From Legionella quateirensis (lineage in GTDB: Bacteria > Pseudomonadota > Gammaproteobacteria > Legionellales > Legionellaceae): a stretch of DNA of 64,000 nucleotides. The stretch covers positions 52,748 through 116,747 of the forward strand of contig NZ_LNYR01000046.1 in NCBI RefSeq assembly GCF_001467955.1. The letters run 5' to 3'. The translations under genes and the position numbers were made by a program. The notes under the pieces are model-generated. The model ran no database searches and was not told the origin of the DNA. It saw only the letters and a list, made by a program, of their open reading frames with translations. Within the stretch, counting starts at the first letter, position 1; the number at the start of each line of letters is the position of its first letter. Shown piece after piece: positions 55,345 to 64,000 of the stretch.

Positions 55345-55734
55345 CTAACTGTTTGAAGCAGATAAAACCATTACACCATCCATTTCAACCTTTGCACCAC
55401 GTGGTAAGGCTGAAACCCCAATCGCTGCCCTGGCAGGATATGGCGCAATAAAATAACGACTCATTGCATCATTAATCAAAGGAAAATGGCTTAAATCCGT
55501 AAGATAAACATTAAGTTTCACAATATTCGCCAAGCTGCCGCCTGCAGCCTCACATACCGCGGTTAAATTTTCCAAAACCTGTGTTATTTGTAATTTAATA
55601 TCATCACTACATATTTGCATTGTTTCAGGATCCAATGGAATCTGCCCTGAAAGATATACAGTTTGCCCACATCGTATTGCCTGACTGTAAGTACCAATAG
55701 CTTCTGGTGCCAATTTGGTGTGGATTGCTTGCAT
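55345..55734 (-). CDS. ridA: Rid family enamine/imine deaminase
   Basis: A 129-residue enzyme that hydrolyses reactive enamines and imines such as 2-aminoacrylate made by PLP enzymes. The active-site Arg is in [44 protein letters not shown] is the family start. The ATG at 55734 overlaps the spoT stop (TGATG), so it is translated from the spoT message. A TTG one codon earlier is not needed. Confidence 0.94.
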   Translation of the reverse strand: MQAIHTKLAPEAIGTYSQAIRCGQTVYLSGQIPLDPETMQICSDDIKLQITQVLENLTAVCEAAGGSLANIVKLNVYLTDLSHFPLINDAMSRYFIAPYPARAAIGVSALPRGAKVEMDGVMVLSASNS

Positions 55735-57890
55735 CAATTATCCCCTTGTTTTTTTCTGTATAGACGCATGACTACCTTATTTGCTCTTAAACGTCTCATC
55801 ACTCGTGCCAAATGAGTTCGGTCGGTTACACTGATAGAAAAAGTAACGGCATTATGTCGACCATCGCGAGGATCAACATTAATGTTGCCTATATTAGAGT
55901 CCGCTTCAGAAATCGCAGTTGCCAAGGCGGCTAAAACGCCTCGTTCGTTTGCAACATCGACTGTAATATCAACCCAGTATTCCCCCTGAACCTGCTCATC
56001 CCAGCGTAGAGCAATGAACTGCTCAGGATGGCTGCGTGAACTGTTTAATGACACACAATCGCTGGCGTGCACAATAATTCCCCTGCCCTGTTGGAATTTT
56101 CCAACAATATTATCCCCTGGAATAGGCTGACAACATTCACCAAAGTGAACCACCATTCCCTCTGTACCTTTAATTGCCAATGGGCGGGTTTTACTTACTT
56201 TATCCAGTTCATTCGTATCCTGAGTAACAACCAGGCGTTTGGCAATAACCATAGCCATCTGGTTGCCAATTCCAATAGCATACAATAAATCATCAACAGT
56301 TTTATAATGCAAATCACTTAATAAAGCCTGCAATGATTCAGGCGGTATTTTGGCGTAATCACTGGAGAGTTCGATTAGCGACTGTTCTAACAAACGTTTA
56401 CCAAGTACTATGGACTCAGCATGTTGCTGACTTTTCAGGAAATGCCGTATATTTGATCGGGCTTTACCCGTCACGACAAAATTCAACCAGGCAGGATTGG
56501 GATGAGCGCCGGGAGCAGTAATAATTTCAACAGTCTGACCATTTGACAAGGGAATGCTTAAAGGAACCAGCCGCCTGTTCACTTTAGCAGCGACGCAACT
56601 GTTACCTACTCCAGAATGCACGGTATAAGCAAAATCAACTGGCGTGGCGCCTTTGGGTAACTCCATGATATGACCCTTTGGTGTAAAAACATACACCTCA
56701 TCGGGGAACAAATCTATTTTAACGTTTTCAATAAATTCAAGCGAATTCCCTGTGCTGCGCTGCATCTCTAAAAGACTCTGAACCCATTCCCTGGCTCTTA
56801 ATTGCGCTTCATTTACTTCAAGCCCGGATGATTTATAAATCCAATGCGCTGCTACTCCATTATCCGCAACTTTATCCATTTCGCGAGTACGTATTTGTAC
56901 TTCAAGCGGAACGCCAAATGGGCCAAATAAAGTAGTATGTAATGACTGGTATCCATTAGCTTTGGGTATACCAATATAATCTTTAAATCGTTGTGGAACC
57001 GGTTTATAAGTGCAATGCAAGGCACCTAAAATACGATAACAGGAATCAATATCCTCAGTTATAACGCGAAATGCAAAAACATCAGTAATTTCTGTAAACG
57101 ACGCCTTTTTTTGACGCATTTTTCTATAGATGCTGTATAAGTGTTTTTGTCTGCCAAACACTTGCTCATAAGGAATGTTTAATTGAGCTAATGCATGCTG
57201 CAAATCTTTTTCAATAGTCTGGGTTAACTCTTTTCGATTACCCCGTGATTTTTCTACTGCTGATTTAATGGCTCGGTATCGCATGGGATATAAAGCCTGA
57301 AATCCCAAATCCTCAAGACCAACATAGATAGAATGCATCCCCAATCGATTGGCTATAGGCGCATAAATTTCAAGAGTCTCTATAGCAATCCGTCTGCGCT
57401 TGGCATAAGGCATAGCCCCCAAAGTACGCATATTGTGCAGGCGGTCGGCAAGCTTCACTATAATCACGCGTATGTCTTTAACCATAGCGAGAACCATTTT
57501 TCGAAAATTTTCTGCTTGAGCTTCTGCTTTGGATTCAAATTTGATTTTGGTTAATTTAGTAACACCATCGACCAGGGCAGTGACGTCTTCCCCAAACTGA
57601 TTGGTTAAATCTTCTTTACTAATGGAAGTATCTTCCACAACATCATGCAGTAAAGTAGCCATAATGGTTTGATAGTCCAAACGCATTCTGGCAAGAATTA
57701 AGGCTGCGGCTACAGGATGAGTAATATAAGGCTCGCCAGATCGACGCATTTGTCCATGGTGTGCTTTTTCAGCAACCACATACGCTTGGTAGCATTTTTC
57801 AATTTGCGCCTGCTCAAGATAGCATTTAAGCTCTTCATCGAGCTCCTTAAAGTAGCTCACGCAGTACTCCCTAATGTCCAACATGGCCAT
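55734..57890 (-). CDS. spoT: Bifunctional (p)ppGpp synthetase/hydrolase
   Basis: A 718-residue stringent-response enzyme. An HD hydrolase domain ([25 protein letters not shown]) is followed by the synthetase domain ([12 protein letters not shown]), TGS ([18 protein letters not shown]), helical, and C-terminal ACT domain ([14 protein letters not shown]). Both catalytic halves look intact, as in SpoT/Rel rather than RelA. It sits after rpoZ in the standard order gmk-rpoZ-spoT. In Legionella the ppGpp level controls the switch to the transmissive form. GAGG lies five bases before the ATG. Confidence 0.96.
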   Translation of the reverse strand: MAMLDIREYCVSYFKELDEELKCYLEQAQIEKCYQAYVVAEKAHHGQMRRSGEPYITHPVAAALILARMRLDYQTIMATLLHDVVEDTSISKEDLTNQFGEDVTALVDGVTKLTKIKFESKAEAQAENFRKMVLAMVKDIRVIIVKLADRLHNMRTLGAMPYAKRRRIAIETLEIYAPIANRLGMHSIYVGLEDLGFQALYPMRYRAIKSAVEKSRGNRKELTQTIEKDLQHALAQLNIPYEQVFGRQKHLYSIYRKMRQKKASFTEITDVFAFRVITEDIDSCYRILGALHCTYKPVPQRFKDYIGIPKANGYQSLHTTLFGPFGVPLEVQIRTREMDKVADNGVAAHWIYKSSGLEVNEAQLRAREWVQSLLEMQRSTGNSLEFIENVKIDLFPDEVYVFTPKGHIMELPKGATPVDFAYTVHSGVGNSCVAAKVNRRLVPLSIPLSNGQTVEIITAPGAHPNPAWLNFVVTGKARSNIRHFLKSQQHAESIVLGKRLLEQSLIELSSDYAKIPPESLQALLSDLHYKTVDDLLYAIGIGNQMAMVIAKRLVVTQDTNELDKVSKTRPLAIKGTEGMVVHFGECCQPIPGDNIVGKFQQGRGIIVHASDCVSLNSSRSHPEQFIALRWDEQVQGEYWVDITVDVANERGVLAALATAISEADSNIGNINVDPRDGRHNAVTFSISVTDRTHLARVMRRLRANKVVMRLYRKKQGDN

Positions 57891-58027
57891 TAATACCTCT
57901 CGTTGCCCAAGTTACGTTCTTATGCTACGCCGTTATTCCCTGTGCTTTGCATAAATACCGTAACTTGTACTTCAAGTAGTATGTATTTAAAGGACAAATC
58001 CTATTACTGCAAAGTCAACAAATACTT

Positions 58028-58231
58028 TTATTCTTTGTCCAAAATATCTGCAGTAACAAAACCTTCTGCAATTTCCCTCAATGCAACTACTGTCGGTTTA
58101 TCATTTTCCCATTCAACCATTGGTTGATCGCCACGAACTGCGATTTATCGTGCGCGCTTGGTAGCTACCATAACCAATTCAAATCGGTTTGCAACGTGCT
58201 CCAAACAATCTTCTACTGTTACTCGTGCCAT
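58028..58231 (-). pseudogene. rpoZ: RNA polymerase omega subunit, interrupted by an in-frame stop
   Basis: The frame reads [20 protein letters not shown] and goes on to KRAR (residue 28), then TAA at 58147-58145, then resumes in the same frame with [25 protein letters not shown] and ILDKE before a normal stop at 58028. Omega normally has Gln at this site (CAA), so a single base change (G to A at plus-strand 58147) explains the stop. Without it the product would be 67 residues, a normal small omega. It sits in its standard place between gmk and spoT, with GGGTGGA before the ATG. The first 28 residues alone could not fold as omega. It may be a real loss or a base-calling error. Confidence 0.9.
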
Positions 58232-58403
58232 AAAATCCACCCTTACGTTAAAGAACAAGTTGACCGTTAGCTCATCTAAGTTTAGGACTACTCTGTTATT
58301 CACACAACCACAAACCTAACAGAGACAGAAGCCTTCACTTAACACAACACCTTGATCAGATAACTGTTTTACTTGTATCTGGCTCAAACCCCTTATTTTA
58401 CTG

Positions 58404-59036
58404 CTATGACATCAGGAATGAAAGCAATTTTGATTGTTTATTTACCTGACGGTCAATTCGCAAGCGATCTGCGGTGACTATGGCTCTTAAATCCATCGCT
58501 GCATGTTCAAAAGTATCGTTTACGATCAAGTAATCAAATTCAGGATAATGACTCAGTTCATCTTGAGCTTTAATCATTCTATCACTGATTACTTCATCTT
58601 TATCCTGACGCCTGTTCAATAGTCTTTGTTTTAACTCGTCCAGAGAAGGCGGGACAATAAATATGCTCACGGCATGAGGAAAAGTGTGTCTGATTTGCTC
58701 TGCGCCTTGCCAATCAATATCCAATACTATATCAATTCCCTGCTGCAATCGTCGCTTGATTTGCTCAACAGAAGTGCCGTACAAATGATTAAAAACCTGA
58801 GCATGTTCTATAAAAGCATTATCATTAACCATTTGCATAAATTCATCTTCACTAACGAAAAAGTAATCTACTCCATTTTGTTCTCCCGGCCTCATGGGTC
58901 GAGTGGTGTGAGAGATAGATACTTCTATATCATCAAGCGTCGCGATTAAATTTCGAACCAAACTGGTTTTACCGCCTCCAGAGGGCGCCGCAACTATATA
59001 TAAATTTCCGGAATAATTACCAACCATAGTACTCAC
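58404..59036 (-). CDS. gmk: Guanylate kinase
   Basis: A 210-residue enzyme that converts GMP to GDP. P-loop [17 protein letters not shown]-binding [20 protein letters not shown], then [13 protein letters not shown] and a lid region ([10 protein letters not shown]). Its start overlaps the stop of yicC (ATGA). A shorter start three codons later is possible. Normal length and intact motifs. Confidence 0.97.
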   Translation of the reverse strand: MSTMVGNYSGNLYIVAAPSGGGKTSLVRNLIATLDDIEVSISHTTRPMRPGEQNGVDYFFVSEDEFMQMVNDNAFIEHAQVFNHLYGTSVEQIKRRLQQGIDIVLDIDWQGAEQIRHTFPHAVSIFIVPPSLDELKQRLLNRRQDKDEVISDRMIKAQDELSHYPEFDYLIVNDTFEHAAMDLRAIVTADRLRIDRQVNKQSKLLSFLMS

Positions 59037-59899
59037 TCAATATTTTGTATTTGCTCACGCATTTGCTCAATTAATACTTTCATTTCTACTGCGCTTTGTG
59101 TTAAGTCCACTGAATCTGATTTTGAACTTAGAGTGTTCGCCTCTCTGTTCAATTCCTGCATTAAAAAATCAAGTCTTCTGCCGGCCACTTTGTCAGTACT
59201 TAAAGTACGGCGTACTTCTGCGACATGGGTTTGCAACCGATCAAGTTCTTCGCTTACATCCAGTCGTGCTAAAATCATGGCGATTTCCTGTTCGACACGT
59301 GATTCAGCCACTTCGAGTTGTATTGCATGTAATCGAGTCAGCAATTTGTCTTTAGTCAGACTTGCCAAATTTCCGACCAGGGTTCGAGATCGAGTTATCT
59401 CTTGCTCCATCGCATGCAAACGTTCATCAACATGCAACTTTAGTGCCTTACCTTCTACAGCTCGGACTTGGACTAACTGCTCCACTGCATCCGTGAATAA
59501 TAGAAGCGCCTGTTGTCCCAATACTTCTATATCCAATTGACCGACCTGAACAACACCAGGCCAGGAAAGCACCTGACTGACTGTCATATCATTAGCCAGA
59601 TGGTGCGAAGCAGATAATGTACTGCTTAAGTCGACTAATGCATTTACCATACCTATATTTATAAGCATAGACTGATTATCAGAACTTGTATCTTGATACT
59701 TTAGCTGACATTCCAGTTTACCTCGATTTATTTTATCTCGGAGAGAGCCTCTCAGATTGGTTTCCAGAAAACGAAAAGCTTCAGGCAATCGAAATGAAAC
59801 GTCCAGATAACGGTGATTAACCGACCTGATTTCCCAACAAAGTGTTCCTGAGTCAATCTGTTTTTGCGCTCTGGCAAAAGCGGTCATGCTATGAATCAT
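59033..59899 (-). CDS. yicC: YicC family endoribonuclease
   Basis: A 288-residue protein of the YicC/YloC family. N-terminal marks [12 protein letters not shown] and [20 protein letters not shown]-terminal marks [22 protein letters not shown] with the metal-site acidic residues. YicC is a broadly conserved RNase linked to sRNA turnover. First gene of the yicC-gmk-(rpoZ)-spoT run. Length as usual. Confidence 0.94.
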   Translation of the reverse strand: MIHSMTAFARAQKQIDSGTLCWEIRSVNHRYLDVSFRLPEAFRFLETNLRGSLRDKINRGKLECQLKYQDTSSDNQSMLINIGMVNALVDLSSTLSASHHLANDMTVSQVLSWPGVVQVGQLDIEVLGQQALLLFTDAVEQLVQVRAVEGKALKLHVDERLHAMEQEITRSRTLVGNLASLTKDKLLTRLHAIQLEVAESRVEQEIAMILARLDVSEELDRLQTHVAEVRRTLSTDKVAGRRLDFLMQELNREANTLSSKSDSVDLTQSAVEMKVLIEQMREQIQNIE

Positions 59900-59975
59900 A
59901 AAAATACCTTAGAATAAACCTTGAGCGAATATACCCCAAATCAAGGAAATTGGACAGAGAGAACTCATCATGGAG

Positions 59976-62570
59976 TTATTTCAAGCCGGGCTCAGGCACG
60001 TCCATAACCTCGGCATTTTGCCCAGAATTTAAAACTCCGTTGGCAAATATACTGTACCTGGTCAAACACTCCGTCCATATCACGTGTTCCGAATCAGAAA
60101 CAAGCGGACTTTGATGCGCTTCATAAGGAGATATTTTCTCTTTAATGCGAATCAGTTCAGGTAGCATTTTATATATTAGCTCAATAACAAATGGAGCGAT
60201 AAAAGCCTGTCTCTGACTCCCTTGAACAGTATTTTCGACTAAAAATCCATTATTGTCCTTCAGCGGATTCCCATGCTCTATGAAGTTTCTTAATACTCTT
60301 AAAACTGGATATCGTTCAAGTATGTATTGATTTCCGACAACAACCTGCAACTCTCTCACGCGATCCATATGCTGTAATAGCTGACCCACGTTATACTCAA
60401 TGGCATCTTTGTATTGATGATTTTTTGTCATAAGCTCTACGTAGGATAAATGCCCATTGATCTTATGATATTTATCCCATTCTTCTAGCGTGGTCCATGG
60501 TAATTCGGGATAAATGAATTGAAGTTCAACCAGAAATCTCCTGATGTTTAATAAAGCATCAATAGCAGCGTTCACACGTTTTAGTGGATTAAGTACATAC
60601 TGTTCACAAGGAGCTTTAGCTAATTGTGCAGCAAGCTTTCGAATTTCATCCAAACCTGTAAACTGGTTTTTTATCAAAGATTTTGCTTGGGTTTGTAAAG
60701 CACGTTGGTTTATTCGTTCTTGTTTCGTTAAAACTCCCGCACTTACGGCCTTCTTCATAATACCCTTCAGAAGTTTATTAAGAACCCTGTCTTCCTTTGC
60801 TTTAGGTAAATAAAAGCATATTTGCCCTTGTACTTTCTGATCTGGTATCGGATCGATACCATTGAATAGACCCTGACAACAAATGAGTACATCGTCTGGA
60901 GCCTTCTTGTCTTTTAATGCCTTCATAAATTGTTGTTCTTCTTCCAGAGAAACTCTTCGAACTGGAGCCGGTTTGACAACTGTGGGGGTTGGTGCGGGAT
61001 TGTGTTCATAGACATCTAAAATACTTTTCCAACGCAGTTCCGGATCTCCGGTATATAGACCCATTTTCTTTTCGCGTAACTCAATTAATCTGAGTAATCT
61101 GGACCAGAAATAACTCAACTCCTCTCCCACAATTTTCTTTAATCGAGGTACATCACTCAGGAGTAAATCCACTTTATGCTTATTATCCCCTTCCTCTTGA
61201 TGAGTTATGATATCCCTTAACGTAATAAATGCCTGCCAATCTACAGTATTATCAAGTTTACACAAAAAGCTGGAGAAATTTTTACCTGTAAACTGCTCTC
61301 CAATCAACTGAAGTCGACGAAGTGCTGCATGTTGCCCGGCGAGCGTTGTTAAATTAAATCTTTTTTGATATCTATTCTCCTGTCCCGAAGAACATGTCAA
61401 TAGTGACAAATTATAACTTTTTTCTGAAAGTTGATTTAACGGTACGTGCTCATTTTCAGAATAATTCATCAGATTGATTAAATTAACCAATGTAAAGTTA
61501 TCCTTTAAATGGCTTGTCAACGCTTTAATAGTCCTCAATTGGAATGGAACAAGCTCATGATCTGATGAGGTTTTCATTACCGCTGCAAGATGTTCAAATA
61601 GCATTTTTAAAGAAGGCAGATCATTTTTGACGACATAGGGAATTGCCTCTTCAACTAATAGTTCAAAATCAGCATGTTCTGCAATAAATCGATGGATAGA
61701 AGGCATATGCAGAGTTAAGTCATTTACTTGATCCGGGTCGTTCACCGAGCCAATTGGAATAAAATAAGCCCTTTTTCTTTCATCATTTTTGATCAGACCA
61801 CCAAATTGTTCGAGAGTAACCCAAGTCAATGAGGAAGGTAACAAGTATTTACTGTATTCATTGCGAAATGCTCCTGACAAGTTATGAACAGTTGAACAAA
61901 CCTTTTCCAAAACTTCCCGCGCCTGCGTAATACAGTGCAGTTTGAATACTTCTCTATCAAAAACAGACACACCGGGCGACAATGTTTCTAACATAGTCTC
62001 ATTACGGTAGATATTCATCAGATGGGAAATCGCCAAAATCATAAACTCAATACGATAAATATCAAATTTAGCATTTTCACCACCATGAGCCTGACTCTCT
62101 TTTGTTGGCAGTCGGGTACTATCCGCATACAAGGAACAAATTTTATTATAGGACTCTTTATCCAGTAAGGGATTCAGTTTCATTGTGGATTTTAACAGTT
62201 TATTTTGAAATATCTGACTCGGAATCTGATTCCCACAGACACGAATATCTGGATTGGCTCCGGCATTCTTAAGTAAATAATACAAATCAAAATTGTTATT
62301 AAAAATAGCATACCCAATTGGCGTCATTCCATCTCCAAGATATTTTTTATTCACATCGATAGAGAGTTGCTTACTATAACGCAGTATGGCTGAAATTAAC
62401 TTCAACTGAATTTTATTTTCAGGTTTACAATGTTCACAGGCAATTTGCAAAGCACGATTGTATTTTTGTTTTTTTAATTCAGATAATATTTGATTCTTTT
62501 TAGTTATCTGACCCGTGCTAATTATTGTATTCACTTCACCTAGTAATTGAGAGTGCGCTGGTAATGGCAT
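59976..62570 (-). CDS. Large helical protein with ankyrin-like repeat, effector candidate
   Basis: An 864-residue protein, mostly helical and hydrophilic, with no signal peptide or membrane segment. Residues ~80-112 contain an ankyrin-like unit (GMTPIGYAIFNNNFDLYYLL, then NAGANPDI). The rest matches nothing I know; a Pro/Val-rich linker near 530-545 (PAPTPTVVKPAP) separates two helical halves. The C-terminus is small and polar (NAEVMDVPEPGLK). It lies between yicC and rph, which are neighbours in many gammaproteobacteria. No PmrA-type box or strong ribosome site is seen upstream. Size, the ankyrin unit and context fit a Dot/Icm substrate, but that is inference. Confidence 0.72.
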   Translation of the reverse strand: MPLPAHSQLLGEVNTIISTGQITKKNQILSELKKQKYNRALQIACEHCKPENKIQLKLISAILRYSKQLSIDVNKKYLGDGMTPIGYAIFNNNFDLYYLLKNAGANPDIRVCGNQIPSQIFQNKLLKSTMKLNPLLDKESYNKICSLYADSTRLPTKESQAHGGENAKFDIYRIEFMILAISHLMNIYRNETMLETLSPGVSVFDREVFKLHCITQAREVLEKVCSTVHNLSGAFRNEYSKYLLPSSLTWVTLEQFGGLIKNDERKRAYFIPIGSVNDPDQVNDLTLHMPSIHRFIAEHADFELLVEEAIPYVVKNDLPSLKMLFEHLAAVMKTSSDHELVPFQLRTIKALTSHLKDNFTLVNLINLMNYSENEHVPLNQLSEKSYNLSLLTCSSGQENRYQKRFNLTTLAGQHAALRRLQLIGEQFTGKNFSSFLCKLDNTVDWQAFITLRDIITHQEEGDNKHKVDLLLSDVPRLKKIVGEELSYFWSRLLRLIELREKKMGLYTGDPELRWKSILDVYEHNPAPTPTVVKPAPVRRVSLEEEQQFMKALKDKKAPDDVLICCQGLFNGIDPIPDQKVQGQICFYLPKAKEDRVLNKLLKGIMKKAVSAGVLTKQERINQRALQTQAKSLIKNQFTGLDEIRKLAAQLAKAPCEQYVLNPLKRVNAAIDALLNIRRFLVELQFIYPELPWTTLEEWDKYHKINGHLSYVELMTKNHQYKDAIEYNVGQLLQHMDRVRELQVVVGNQYILERYPVLRVLRNFIEHGNPLKDNNGFLVENTVQGSQRQAFIAPFVIELIYKMLPELIRIKEKISPYEAHQSPLVSDSEHVIWTECLTRYSIFANGVLNSGQNAEVMDVPEPGLK

Positions 62571-62815
62571 TTATATATAACTCCAAACAACAAATTCGAA
62601 TGAGACCGCAGCCCCGTTAATGTCTTTAAAAAATGACAAAAAGCTTAAAAAACAACCAATAATACAGGTGCTCATAAATATGTCAATATGGGATATATTA
62701 TAACGATTAAATTAATTTTGTTCTTAGCAGTTAAATTATGGCCAACTATTCCACTTTCATGGGTGCATCACAGTGATTTAAGAGCTATACTTGCCATTTT
62801 TTTGAGGATTAAGTA

Positions 62816-63523
62816 ATGCGCCCCAGTAACCGAGAACCCAATCAACTTCGCCCTATTAAAATCACTCGTAATTTTACAAATCACGCTGAAGGTTCTGTAT
62901 TTGTTGAGTTTGGACAAACCAGAGTATTGTGTAATGCCTCGGTTATTGAAGGAGTACCTCGATTCCTTAAAGGTAAAAACCAAGGCTGGGTAACCGCTGA
63001 ATATGGCATGCTTCCCAGAGCGACTCACAGCAGAACAGAACGTGAAGCCAGCAAAGGCAAGCAAGGCGGAAGAACGCTCGAAATTCAACGATTGATCGGC
63101 CGTTCCCTCAGAGCCTGTATGGATTTAAAGGTCATAGGTGAGAATACAATTACTCTGGATTGCGATGTGATTCAGGCTGACGGCGGAACGCGTACTGCAG
63201 CAATTACTGGCGCCTGTGTGGCCATGAGAGATGCGATCAACTGGATGGTACAGCGTGAAAAAATTCGCAAAATGCCTGCCTTTAATTTCGTTGCGGCGGT
63301 ATCTGTGGGTATCTACAGAGGTCAACCCGTACTTGATTTGGATTATGCAGAAGATGTTCTCGCTGAAACGGATATGAATGTAGTGATGAATGAAGAAGGT
63401 CATTTTATTGAAGTTCAAGGAACTGCGGAAGACCAATTTTTTAATCGGGATCAACTGAACAGTATGCTTGCGCTTGCAGAAAGTGGTATACCACAATTAA
63501 TTGAACTGCAAAAAAACGCCTGA
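62816..63523 (+). CDS. rph: Ribonuclease PH
   Basis: A 235-residue phosphorolytic 3'-5' exoribonuclease that trims tRNA precursors. Motifs: [80 protein letters not shown] and the end [13 protein letters not shown]. Full length, unlike the frameshifted E. coli K-12 copy. GAGGA lies seven bases before the ATG. Confidence 0.97.
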   Translation: MRPSNREPNQLRPIKITRNFTNHAEGSVFVEFGQTRVLCNASVIEGVPRFLKGKNQGWVTAEYGMLPRATHSRTEREASKGKQGGRTLEIQRLIGRSLRACMDLKVIGENTITLDCDVIQADGGTRTAAITGACVAMRDAINWMVQREKIRKMPAFNFVAAVSVGIYRGQPVLDLDYAEDVLAETDMNVVMNEEGHFIEVQGTAEDQFFNRDQLNSMLALAESGIPQLIELQKNA

Positions 63524-64000
63524 TACTGGTACAGTTCCACGCTCAGGAGATCCCTCGTTTCACTCGGGATGACGGTTGTTTTATTACGTCATCCTGAACG
63601 CAGTGAAGGATCTCCTGATACAGGCACAGTTCCACGTCCAGGAGATCCCTCGTTTCACTCGGGATGACGGATGAATTTCGTCATCCTGAACGCAGTGAAG
63701 GATCTCCTGAGACTGGCACAGTACCACGTCCAGAAGATCCCTCGTTTCACTCGGGATGACGGTTGTTTTATTACGTCATCCTGAACGCAGTGAAGGCTCT
63801 CCTGATACAGGCACAATCCCACGTTCAGGAGATCCCTCGTTTCACTCGGGATGACAGTTGTTTTATTACGTCATCCTGAACGCAGTGAAGGATCTCCTGA
63901 TACAGGCACAATCCCACGTTCAGGAGATCCCTCGTTTCACTCGGGATGACGGATGAATTTCGTCATCCTGAACGCAGTGAAGGATCTCCTGAGACTGGCA
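63520..64000 (+). repeat. Tandem array of 95/92-bp palindromic units
   Basis: Five full units begin at 63520, 63615, 63707, 63802 and 63897 (lengths 95, 92, 95, 95, 92), and a sixth starts at 63989 and leaves the window. Each unit holds an inverted repeat: GGAGATCCCTCGTTTCACTC on one side and CGCAGTGAAGGATCTCC on the other. The 92-bp form replaces TTGTTTTATTACG with ATGAATTTCG. The array starts inside the rph stop codon. Confidence 0.93.

Noticed and set aside
57903..58127. A 74-codon frame on the plus strand between spoT and gmk.
   Set aside because: It lies over the opposite strand of rpoZ, whose protein is recognisable in the minus-strand frame on both sides of its premature stop.
59133..59540. 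A 135-codon plus-strand frame within yicC.
   Set aside because: Antisense to a conserved gene, with low-complexity Ser/Ala/Arg composition typical of shadow frames.
63520..64000. CRISPR array.
   Set aside because: Repeats are 92-95 bp and directly abutting without unique spacers, and no cas genes are present.
1..64000. tRNA, rRNA, riboswitch or transposase genes.
   Set aside because: I looked through the intergenic stretches and saw no cloverleaf, T-loop motif, known riboswitch core or transposase signature; a covariance-model scan would be needed to exclude small RNAs.

Overview
The window looks like a chromosomal segment of a Legionella-type gammaproteobacterium. It is AT-rich. It carries housekeeping blocks in gammaproteobacterial order (secF-secD-yajC-[tgt-like]-queA, and gmk-rpoZ-spoT-ridA with yicC and rph). 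Between them lie lineage-specific proteins resembling Dot/Icm effectors, three of which have a promoter arrangement like the published Legionella PmrA box. No rRNA, tRNA, transposase or CRISPR array was found. The species cannot be fixed from sequence alone.

Layout. 1-7.6 kb: the end of a nonribosomal peptide/polyketide assembly line (minus strand) with an MFS exporter and a possible Fur box. 7.6-14.2 kb: a calcineurin-like phosphoesterase, an EAL protein, and a periplasmic binding protein overlapping a GGDEF/EAL membrane protein (a likely ligand-to-c-di-GMP pair). 14.3-17.3 kb: small accessory genes, including a stand-alone CheD-like deamidase. 17.6-24.8 kb: a complete RND efflux operon flanked by a full gene and a decayed 3' copy of it, plus a divergent MerR/TipA-like regulator. 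24.9-29.8 kb: an effector-like island, including two genes with PmrA-box promoters, one of them an ankyrin protein. 30-35.3 kb: acetoin synthesis (budA and alsS, convergent) and a sugar-type ABC transporter operon.

35.4-46.2 kb: a YhhN membrane protein, a polysaccharide deacetylase, MltA, a FUSC/HlyD exporter pair, three pilin-like genes, and a hisC-phhB pair. 46.3-51.5 kb: Sec accessory genes, a degenerate TGT-like protein at the usual tgt site, and queA. 51.5-52.2 kb: a repeat island with a hexanucleotide tract flanked by inverted 23-bp arrays. 52.2-63.5 kb: Uup, an aspartic protease, ridA, spoT, an rpoZ interrupted by an in-frame stop, gmk, yicC, a large effector-like gene, and rph. 63.5-64 kb: a 95/92-bp repeat array running off the right edge.

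Most interesting points: the premature stop in rpoZ; the TGT homologue lacking its catalytic residues; an AT-deleted PKS module; the CheD-like protein without chemotaxis genes; a trio of PmrA-type promoters with identical spacing; and hairpin repeats with compensatory base changes.
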